In this document: positions 34,801 to 46,800 of the stretch, one piece after another
How positions within the stretch are numbered: the stretch's first letter is position 1
How the letters are laid out: each line of letters opens with the position of its first letter
NCBI GenBank assembly: GCA_012064415.1
Contig: SSNU01000132.1
Span: forward strand, 1-64,000
Origin: Gyrodactylus bullatarudis
Taxonomy: Eukaryota; Platyhelminthes; Monogenea; Gyrodactylidea; Gyrodactylidae
Reading direction: 5' to 3'
DNA length: 64,000 bases
Notes under the pieces: model-generated
The model's database searches: none
Seen by the model: the letters and a program-made list of their open reading frames with translations, nothing else
Told to the model about the DNA's origin: nothing
Made by a program: the position numbers and the translations under genes

Positions 34801-37800
34801 TAAAAGATTCAAATAAACATTTCTAAATTATTTTTCCTATCATTAAATCAGATAACTTGCGATTACAATTCCCTGTAATTACGCTGATTCTAAATGTCGT
34901 CATGTCCGCAACATAATTTAGTAAAATGGTTAATTGATATCTTATAACCTATACAAACTTATTATGCTAAATATGTTGTTAAAGATACTTTCGATTTTGT
35001 AGAAAGAGTAAAAGATTTAAATATACAATCTAGGGAAATGATTTCATTAGACATTAGTTCTTTATTTCCTAATGTACCTATAGAAGATACCCTCACAATA
35101 ATAAAATCTTTTATTATTGAACATGAAGGTTTCGACATGAGTAGTGACTACAGATAACAGATCTTATTAGGATATGTTGTACCAATGTTCCTTTGTCATT
35201 TCATAACAAGGTGTTCATTCAGAAAGATGGAATAGCAATGGGATCTCCTTTAAGTCCTCTTCTAGCAGATATCTTCTTGGGATGGTTAGAACTAAATAAA
35301 ATGTCTGAAACTATCATTTCTTTTACTGATGTTTACATTAGATATGTTGATGACACTTTTATTATTATGAAACCTAATGTATCTGTAGACGACTTCTTTA
35401 CAAAGATGAACTCAATACATAGTAATATTAAATTTACTATGGAAAAAGAATCTAACGGTATTTTAAGTTTCCTAGATGTCAAGCTAACCAGAAGAGAAGT
35501 AAAGTAAAGTAATTGGTCTAGGGAAGAGAATACGAAGGATTGCTAGTCCGGAAGAAATACCAAGAGAAATAGAGTCGGCGAAGTCTTGTTTAATGGGAAA
35601 TGGTTATCCAGCCAAATTTGTGGACAAGTTCATCAATCAACCTTTGGTTAGAGATGAGGTTGTCAATACAGAGGAAGGCGAGAAAACAAAAGTTTTCATG
35701 AAACTGAACTTCAAAGGGGATGGTTTTAGTAATTATGTTAGGAGAAGACTCAATAATCTCATCGATCAAGATTATGAAAATATACAATTGAAAATTGTAT
35801 TCAAAACTCAGAGATTGTTCAGTTTAATCCATAAGGATTTACTTGACCCTCAAGAAAAGACTATTGATTTACAAGTTTCAGTGTGACTGTGGTGCTTCGT
35901 ATATAGGGCGTACTATTAGGAAGTTGTCAATTAGATCTTATGATCACCTCAATAAAGATATCGCGGTGACCAGACATCTAAAACAGTAAAACCATGCTGC
36001 TTCAATTTCTAATTTTTCCATCTTATACAAAAACCCAGGGGATGACAGCACAGATGTGTGGGTGAAGGAGAAATTTTTCATCAACATGTATAAACCTAAT
36101 TTTTGTGTTCAAAAGAATTATTCATTTAATCTTCAACTACCATGGCCTATGTGAGCTTTTTCACCTCTTTCTCTTCACTGTTGCTATTTATTGAAGAGTT
36201 TTTGGTGTTTTTCCAGCTTACATAATATTTTTATTTCTATTCATGACTCTTATATTCTTTAACTTATACTATTTCTTTTTAAATTGTAAATTATTATTTT
36301 TCATTCAAACTTTAATTTTATCATTTTCAAAGAGAGACCACTGATGATCCTTTGAGAACTGCGCATTTGGTTCTAAATATATTTTCTTACATACAGTTGT
36401 ATCAGAAAGTAAAGTCCTGTTATCATATTCATCATCTAATGGAATATCATAACTTTACTTTTATATATACGGTTTTATTACTCTATAAATAAAAGATATT
36501 TAGATTAACTAATCATGTAAACCTTGATTTGATCACATCCTAAGCAAGTAAAAATCATGTAATTTTTGACACTTCCATATTTCACTTAATAAGCAGAATA
36601 AGAATCAAAAGTTGTTATAAATGAAGTTGTATTTCTAAATCTGAATTCGGTTTTGATTTAATTTTTTGGCTTTATTGCGAGCTCTTTTCTTATAGTCTTT
36701 GAGAAATATCGAGTTTATGATTACATATTTAAAATCTAAATTTATTATTTTTAAAAATTGAAAGTTATCTCATTTTATCTTACAACATCAGCTAAAAATG
36801 TTTTAAATATTTGACAATATTTTCATAAATTCATTTTTCTTGAAGTAACCTTAGTTAGCATCCAAGCTAGAATATTGAATTTTGGCATCTAAATTTTCTT
36901 TCAAAATGTTTTTTATGATTCAAATATTCACGTAAATTTTCAAATACGTCCGAAAATCCACCTAAAATCATATTAGAAGATTTAGAAATAAGATATATAT
37001 TAAGGCCATATGTACATTTCATAAAGCATTCAAGTCAAGAATTCATTAAAGATAATAATTTACAAATTATGAAAGAAATAGTGAACGTCAAAGAATATAA
37101 GAATATAATGTAAGCTGAAAAAACATCAAAACTCTCCAATAATTAGCAACAGTGGAGAGGAAAGTGAAAAAGCTCACATAGGCCAAGGTAGTTGAAGATT
37201 ATAAGAATAGTTTTTTTGGACACATAAGTCTGGTTTATATAGATTTATGAAGAATTTCTCCTTCACCCAAACATAAGTACTGTCATCCCCTGCATTTTTG
37301 TATAGAATTGAAAAGTTTGAAATTGAAGCTTCGTGCCCTTCCTTTCAAAATGCGTTCAAATCATAAGATTTACTTAATATTATGGGTAAATGAAGGAACT
37401 TCACGATAAATTCAAGTTCATATTAAAGATTATCTTCTACAGGTTAATTGAACTAAAATTTATGAATCATTGACCAAACCCTTGTGAGATAATTTCATCC
37501 AATTACCTCTTTCAAATATTTTGTAAATCACCATTCTACTTTTAGGTAAAACGGCTATAATCATGAATAAAGTTCAAATTATTGCTTAGGAAATTTTTAT
37601 GTTTCCTTTGAGGAAATAATGGAACATGAAAGGTTAAAATAAAGGATTTTGTTATTTATTTCCCAGATCAAGATACAAGCCTGAATTTAAAGATGAACTT
37701 ATGGCAAATGAACCAACCGTACTGTAAGACACTTCAAGAGTCATCAAAGAATGAAACCTTTCAAGAGGAAAAAGACATTTGGACTGAGGCCGCCATTAAT

Positions 37801-40800
37801 ATTGAGTTAATGTTATGTGAGACTAGTCTATCAAATTTGAAATACAAACGTACCAATGAGGATCTGGTCACATTCAATGAATCTTTTTCAAGAAATGCAA
37901 ACGAAAATCCCATTCTTCAAGATAAAAGTTACCGGAATGTCTTGTATCACGATCCAAACTTTTTGGCTCCTCCAAATCTTTTTCATCGTGATTTTACTCG
38001 ACTATCACGTCGGTCATCTGATGGTGCTGCTGACCTTCAGAATCTTCACAAGCCAGGACAAATTCTTGGCGGAAGTTATCCAGAACAATACCGGTACACA
38101 GTTAGTTTATTTTCAACTTTTTTCGTTCATTAATCAGATATAAAAATTAGTTAACATTGACAAATAAAACAAGTATTTTAAACAGTTTCTCACTCAATTT
38201 TCTTAATGCATCTTCAAGACACGAAGAAAATTTTTAATTTAACTTGCCAATGATTGTTATTATGTGTAATAAAGCTATGCCTATTTCAGTTTATATATTT
38301 GAATTTGATGCATTTCAACTTGGAAATTTTTGATCTGCTTTTACCTAGAGTTTTCCTTTTTCAACTGCTCAATTTCCATTTTGAAGCGCTCAAATTCTCA
38401 TACTATAAAGCACGAATTTCATATGAAACTAAAAAGGGTATAGTTGATGGGTAAATTTCTGATTTATTAAAAATAAATAACATGGTCCTAACAAGATCCT
38501 AGAACCATGGCAGTTTTTACAAACTTTCGACGGTTAAATTTCATAAGTGGTTAAATATGTAATTTTCGAATTGAAACCGGCCGTATTGCTATCTTATACC
38601 ACACCTGACCAATCAAAAGATTAACTGAATTTATTCTTCTCCAAAGAGCCAAAAAAACTCACATCATTTTTTGGGAACAAATTATAATTTGATTAAACTC
38701 AAACATCATGTATGATGCGACCCCTCTTTCAAAATTTAATTTTCCATCTCGTCGTACAGGTTTAGAAACATATTTCTTTCATTATAAATCAAGAAATTCG
38801 AAGAAATGGTTATCATTTAAATCTTATCCTTTAGTAAATGAATTATTATTTTACATAATCTGATTTTAAAGAAAGCAAAATGTTATTTGTTGACCTCTCC
38901 CTGTTTATTCATTAAAACATGTATTTGTAGGATATCTGTGCCTGTTAAACAATGTATTTATTACTTTTGTCTCTTCATTAGATTGGGGCCTTTCAAGAAT
39001 TCATCCATTAGTAACTGGCCGATGTTTCTCTTTCGTTTTTGCTTAATCAAGAGGTTGTTGCTTGTTTTCTTCCTTGTTCTCTAATCTTTCTCCTAAATCT
39101 AAATCAGAATTCTTAGATGAAGTTCAACAATGTTACAGTTATAAAGGTTAGTCTCAATTCGTTGATCACACTAGAGTGCGATATTCGACAGCTTACAGCT
39201 AAATTAGAGATCCGAAAAATTTTCAAGAAAATCCCACAAGCCCTGCAATTGTAATTAATTCCAATTTCTTGCTCACTTTTACTGTTTGAATCTTGATGAT
39301 TCAAGTTCTGCTGAATATGGCGTTATCATCAAATATTTAAGGATAAGCATCGTCTTCTTCATTTAAGTTTGATCCTAAAATACTTCATTTGACCATCTTC
39401 TCCCTTAGGAATTAATTAAAATATCCAGTTTAAAAAACGGTAATTTGAAAAATATTCTAATCTTTTTTTCATCAATAAGTAAAATCGAGTTCTTAAGTAG
39501 CTTCACTTTGAGTTTATTGGAGCTTGAGTTTTTTAGTGTTGCTCAAAATTGGCAAATATCTAGTTTTATATTGTATAAAAACACAATTTTATCCTTTTTC
39601 TGTGATAATTAGGGCCTCAAAAAACCTAAAAATGACTTTTCATTTTTATAGGAATATAATTAGGGAAATAACATATAACGTCATCGTGAACACACTCATC
39701 CGTTTATTTTTCAAATTTAAAATGACTTTTTTGACCTATTTCTTTGTTAGTGGAATATAAACGTAATAGACTATTTTAAACGACTATTCGTGTCAGTCCC
39801 ACATTCCAACTCCACTCTTATTGGTCAATTAAAAGGTGGAGAAAGACCGCTGAACCAATCATATTAAAGATAGTTATATCACGCCATTTTAGTATTTTAC
39901 TACCAATTGAATATCTCCATTGCCTCGTCAAGCACAGAACTTATCCAGAAAAGCATTGAAGCATCGTTCTATGTTTCCAGATGAATTTAGTGTGACTATT
40001 GATGGTAAACTATTTTGTAAATATTGCATGAAAATAATATCCTGTGATAAAAAGAGCCACGTCGACCAACATCGAAAAACAAATGAACATATTAGAAGAA
40101 CGGGAGATAATTCTACCAATCGTTGCAATCAAACCTTTATTTCTCCAAAGGACCAAGAAAAGCACGCCAAATTAGTAAATTTGCTGTTGAAACAAAAGAG
40201 ATTAATAAATATTTTGCTTTTATTTTCCTATTTTTATTATTGGCTTTTCATCAATAATTATTCGAATAGATTTTTCATATTACAAAATAACACAAGATAT
40301 TTTTTTGATTTATTAAAAAGGAGTTCTTACTCATAAGTAGTTCGAAAATTGTGAATATGACCAGGCTTTTTGATAAAAGACTATTTTCGTAGGCACCTAA
40401 AATCTCGGTTTAGCGGACTTTTATTTCAGGCCCTAGTGATAATCTTTATTCCCAAGATAATTATCGATAATTATTCTTACGTCGATAAACATAAATAGGC
40501 TTAAAAGAAAGATAAATCATCAATTTAGGTAATGGTAATCTTTAATAATACTTAAAATGTTACCATGTGTCTATTTAAGCCGAATTTTCCTGTGAATGAA
40601 ATTTATATCAAATTATTCATCTCTTCGAGGTGTATAAGAATATTTTTTGTCAGATTCTCCTGTCAATAGTTATGACCTCTTAAAGTTTGGAATAGACCAA
40701 TTAAATACACGCTAAGGCTTGCATGCAATTACCGAACACGTATTTCCTCATAACCAGTGTCGCAATTCTTCCCTTTTTTAGCTAATCAGAATCAAGGGGG

Positions 40801-43800
40801 AAAGGTAGTAGGGAAAAATGCACTATTGTGTTATAAATTAATTTTAAAAAAGGGGTACTCGCAGAATGCTATTTACATGTGTGTGTGCGCGTAGCCTCTT
40901 TATGGGTCTATTCCAAACTTTAAGAGGTCATAACTATTGACAGGAGAATCTGACAAAAATATTCTTATACACCTCGAAGAGATGAATAATTTGATATAAA
41001 TTTCATTCACAGGAAAATTCGGCTTAAATAGACACATGGTAACATTTTAAGTATTATTAAAGATTACCATTACCTAAATTGATTATTTATCTTTCTTTTA
41101 AGCCTATTTATGTTTATCGACGTAAGAATCCAGAGATGTTATGCCACTTCTAAGAAAAAAACTCGAGAAAAACTTTGAGGGCCGCTGGTGGCCGTAAAAA
41201 AATTTTGATAGAAAAAAGAATAACACCATGAGAATCAGCTCAAAAAACTACACCACATATGTGATTTTCAGCTTGGTTCATGACCTAAAGTATTTTTTTG
41301 TTGCACAGTGTAATCTATGATATTTTGAATAATACTCTTCTTTCGCAGATTGACAAAAGTATTGATTTACGAGCCTTCGATTCGCCGCAGAATAATATTG
41401 ACCAGTTTGAAAATAATAAAGTCAATCAAGAATCGCAAGGCTATCTTTCCTCACGACGTATAACCAACTCATTCTCAAGAAATCAAAAGAGAGACCTATG
41501 CGTGAGTCTTCTAATTTCTAAATTTAGAAAGACATTTCTTTATTCACTTATTTCGATAAATAAAACTAGTTTTATATATCAGTTAGTTAGATGAGAAAAA
41601 TTTTAAAATCTTTGAATTCTTTCAATCATTTAGCTTTAGTATTTCATAGATTTTGAAATATTCTTGAAGATTGCTGTGATTAATATTTATTTTCAAAATA
41701 TGAATGGCAGAATTCTCTAAATTTATATGACCCTTAGTTGGAGAGCTTTGAAATTTATTGCTTGATAGACAATGTGACCATTGGAAACATTGATTTTTAC
41801 TTTAATCATGTAAAATTGAAGTAATATCGCGTGCTCATAACCAAAATTGACTCGCTTACATAATATAATGTATTCATATTTTCATTACTAACTGCGCATT
41901 TTGAAGAGTACTGAATTTGGAAATAAAAAGGGGTTATAATAGAAATTATTAAAACTCTTTATTGTTCAATTTAAATTCAGATTTATTTTAAAATAAAATT
42001 TAATTATTTAATGATGGGAAAATCCTTTTGAGCCAATGATCTTTTCGTAAAGAAACATCGATAATTCCAAAATTGAAAAAAAAATTTTTTTTCACAGCCT
42101 GGCATGTTCAATTTCAAATTTGGACCATCTTTGCCAGCTGGATATGTCGGGCCATTGCGAGACAAAAGCCAAAATAATATACCCGTGAAATGTTCCAAGA
42201 AATCATCGATATCAAGAGAGAAATTCTCCACTCGATTCAGTCTTCCCAATCAAAGTTACTTACAAAATGGTGAGAATTTGAGAAAATCAAATGCTCACCT
42301 TAACACAATTAAGATATTTTAAGATACTAAAAAAAATTTCCAACAGTTTGAAAAAAGAAGCTATACTTTATTTTCGAGCTTATTTCTTTAAAATTATTTG
42401 CGTTTTTATCTTTTTAAAAAATTATTTAAACATATCAGTCAAATGATACTGATTAAAGCAAAATCTAAATAATCTTTCATATATCTTTATAAGATTTATC
42501 CTGAAAAAAAATTTGATTCATTTGATTTTACTTATTATTTATATAGCCTAAAACATCAAAAATATTTTTTTCTCTGGATAATGTTTAATCCCTTTTCCTT
42601 TCACGGAGTCCAATATTTCTTTTAATAAATTATAACTAGAGGAGATTCCAGGAACTTTTTCTAGATAAAATTTAAGATTTCTTGATGAAAGGTTTTTAAA
42701 AGAAATCATTGTATCCGAACTTCATGTCAAAAATTTCACCTTAACCCTTAGTATTTCAGAGTGTTTTATTCAGCAAAAACCCTGTAAACTTTTGACTTTC
42801 TAAATTGATAAATAGAGAATCAAAGTCGCTTTCAACTGAGTTTATTGGATTAGTTTTTAGATGATTTAAAGATGGTGGCCCAAATAAGTTAAAATTATGT
42901 TATTTCAAATAAGGTTAGAAATAAATAAATTATCATCTTCAGAATAGATTAACTTGATCAGCAGAGGATTAAGCAGATTATTTACGAGAATCCAACCAAA
43001 ATAGAATTTCGAAAGAACTCTAATTTATGAACGAAGAATAGTAGACTTCTTAAATAAATTATATCTTGAATTTCTTTTGTTACAAAATCGATTAACTGAT
43101 ATAATTATAATGGGAAAATAGTTTTGTTTCATGATTGAAATCATTCAATCTGATCAAGATTATAATTTAAGAATGATTTCAATTGACTATGACGTTGTTC
43201 ACTGGCTACTGAAGTTGTCTTCTGGTCTGTATTGGTCTATCTTTAGATTTAGAAAAGGAAGAGAAGGATGTAGTATTTCTTGAGAATAAAGATCAGAATT
43301 ATTAGAGTAATAACAGCTCCCTGCAGAACTACTTGGTTCAAAATAATGATTTCAATAGTAATTTTATGTTGATAACTTTTTGTAGATTTGGAAAAATCTA
43401 TCTGCTGCTGTTATGAATCAAACCATTTATCATCACTTCTCGATCCGAATAAATCTGATTGTCTGACCTCTATAATACAACTACAGTATTTGGCATCATG
43501 TGGTATAATTTCACCAGACGTCCTTAACATTCTAGGCATCTCAAACTTGTCTAATGTACCCAGAGATGTTCATAACATCTTGCATAAGAAGAGTGAAATT
43601 GACAATTCCAATGATATGACTAATAGACGGAGAAGTGAAGCATCTCAAATTACTCATCTGTCAAAGAAACTTGAAAAGGTATCAATTACAATTTACATTT
43701 TCATTTCGAGTGAAAGTCAGGGGCTAATTAACAAAACTTTTATTTCATATGATACTATATTTTTGACATCACTTTTATAAAAAAAACATTACGACTACTT

Positions 43801-46800
43801 TACCAGTTTTTGACAGTTCTCATATAGAAATCTAAAAATACACTGCCAAAGCAGATGGAAATACATTGAGAAAGCAGAAATTATCCAATAGTATGTGGAT
43901 TGTGAAATTGGAGAGATCAAAAAGACTTCTCTACATTCCCTCCCTTAGATAAGGATAGAGATCATAGAGTTATTCTTTGGATTCTAAACTGATATAAAAA
44001 TGAGAATTTGCTATTTTTACAAAGAAATAAATATACCTCATCGAATATAAAAGCTTCTTTTTGAGCTGTTAAGTTAGTAAAATTAAAGTAAATTCAAAAA
44101 ACAAGCTATGTTGGTTCCTTGGAATTTTTATGACCAAATTTGGTCATGTATCAGTATCAAATCATCATTATTACTTTGACACATTGAAATAGACAACAAT
44201 TCTAAGCTAATTTTAATAACTCATTGCCTTCGGGATTCAAAAAGTATATGTTGATATTTCTCATCTCTAGCTTATTCAAAATGAAGTGTAATGAAAGGTG
44301 ACATATTCAATAATGAGAGATGAATGCTTTACTTTCAGAATTAAATACTCCAATAACTTGGAAAATAAATTATTTTTAGTATCCAAAAATAATACCATCA
44401 TTAATGGGACATCAAGGAGGAGAGGCGCCATCAATAAGTAAGAATCGGGTCAAGAATCTTCTCATTCGTCAGCACAGTCATGAATCGAACTCTTCTGATT
44501 TTCCTGAATCTCAAAATATTCCTTTCAGTCTTCAAATGACAGAGTTGCAGAAAGAAATTAAAAAGGTCATTATTTACTTGTATAAATATTTCAGAAGAAA
44601 TATAAAATCATTATTTAGATTGATGCGATAGAGAGGCAGCAGGAAAAGTCCCTAACGCGAACAAGAAGCTCAACTAAGCTCAATTCATCTGATAATAATG
44701 AAAACTTTAAAAAGTTTATAAGTTCGGAGAATATTATGGATTTAGATCATACATCTTTCCCACTACGTGAGTTCTTAATGGAAAATAAGTTTGTTTAGAA
44801 AAGTTATTCTCTACAGGAAGTAATAACTTTTAAGGATTCAGTTGCTATGTCTCTCTTTCAAGTAGAAGTTTACTTGATAATGCTTTATTGCATTAAGTTT
44901 GAAATAAGTTTCTAATTGAATTTATCAACAATAAGTTATCTATTTAATCTTTATGCCAAATTCAGTTTGAGAAAGTCAGATTTGCAATTCTTGAAAAAGA
45001 TTTGTATCTCCGATTTATAGACTATTATTTAACAACTGATATATTTCATATAAAATTGACAGATTTTCGCTCAAAAAGTGCAACAGTGTTTAGTAACTCT
45101 TTCAAAAAACTTGGACGTCTTAATAATCTATCAAAATATTATTCGTGCAATTCGATAAACCAGAGAAAACTTTCAACTGGGACACGTGCAGACCGCAGGA
45201 GGAGTCGATGCAAATCATGCCTGAAGAATAAGTTCAATTTACATGATGCGTAAGAACTGAACATTTTGATGAATTATCAAGACTGTGAATCTACGTTTAA
45301 TTTCAGAGTTCACAAGTCTGTAATGACATCTCTATCTGATGTCGAGAGGAAACAACAAGATTCTGGATTTCGTAAAAATCAAGGAGCCAACCTGGATATT
45401 GAAACAGAGAACTCATGCGATGTTAATTCGAGTCTATTCAAAAACCTTATGAAGTCTTTCACTACAAATATAAATACAAACATTCTCAAAGAATCAAAAG
45501 CCAAAGTAAACTATTATTTTCTATTCTATAGTCAGAGAGTTTTTTTACTGATTTTCGAATAAACTAACAAATAATTATAATCTACAATCGAATCGTAATA
45601 CTTCTCAAAATTTAACAATCAGAGGAACTTGTAGATTTTCTTTATTTCTCTATAAATATCCAGAGATCTGGTGAAATACAAGCTGTAACACTATAAATTC
45701 ACTCAACTTCGAATTCCTCTAGATTATTCCTTCGTCGTCACAAAATATTTTTGATGAAGTCCAGCACTACTTTCCGCAAAATGAATATGTTCCAGCTGAT
45801 TGATTTATTCGTACTAAATATTTATTTGTATTAAAATGCGAACAAGTCTGAGTTGGATAATAAAAAATTGATTTCTAAATCGTCTTAATAGACCATATTT
45901 TTGACCAAAAAACTAAAAAATACCAGATTAAAAGTGATAGTGGTTATAATTAGTTGAATAAAACATTAGGCGTAGAATAAATGTATACATTTATGCCAAA
46001 CGTTAATTTAGACAGTAATCACCTGAGACAATCAAATTAATTTTTTCTATGATCTTGAAGATAATTGAATTTTGGATCAAAGAGTAGCATGTAAATCTGT
46101 ACATTAGATAATAATTACATTAGTCTATTATATTTTCCTGTGTGAAATTCCTCTATGTATTAGATGAGCTAGTTAATAATTTTTTATTATTTCTACTTGG
46201 GAGCATTTCTATTTTTGAGGTCAGTGACTCATATTTCATTCCATTACTTTTATACTGAATTATTTTTGTTACGATGAAGGAATAAAAAACCAAGCGTTTA
46301 TTAAGTGATCTACCTTATATTTCATCTGATCTCGTCAAACTATTAAACCGGTTTGATATTTACAGAGAAGCAAAACACAAATTTTTTTGATTGTCTTAAA
46401 CTTAATTGGATTGAAATTATTTTACCACAATGAATTTTCTCGTATCCGTCTTCTAAGGCTTTATTTGCTTATTAGTGGAAACTATCACTATCAGGCAATC
46501 AATTAATTATAATTAACATTTCCCTACAGGTTTTAGAGGATATAATCCCAAAAGTATCTGCTATGTCAAAAAAGGCCACAGCTTATGCTCTCAAGGCAAT
46601 CTTAGTTCCGTCCAATCATAGTATATCACAGGACCATTGTAAGTTCATGAGGATATGATCTAGTTGGAAAATAAATTTCAAAATAAGGTGATGCTATAAA
46701 CGGGGTTCGACCATATTTAGTTTAATGAGTTAAATCCTAAAGCGAGTTCCCTAATTGATACTCTAAAGAGTTTTATTAACACAATCAGCGATTTAATTAA

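Noticed and set aside
35590..35787. Minus-strand open frame opposite the Penelope-like element
   Set aside because: Antisense shadow of the endonuclease connector region.
36820..37000. Search for a hammerhead motif beyond the inverted Penelope-like fragment
   Set aside because: No CTGANGA/GAAA pair is present in the expected region.
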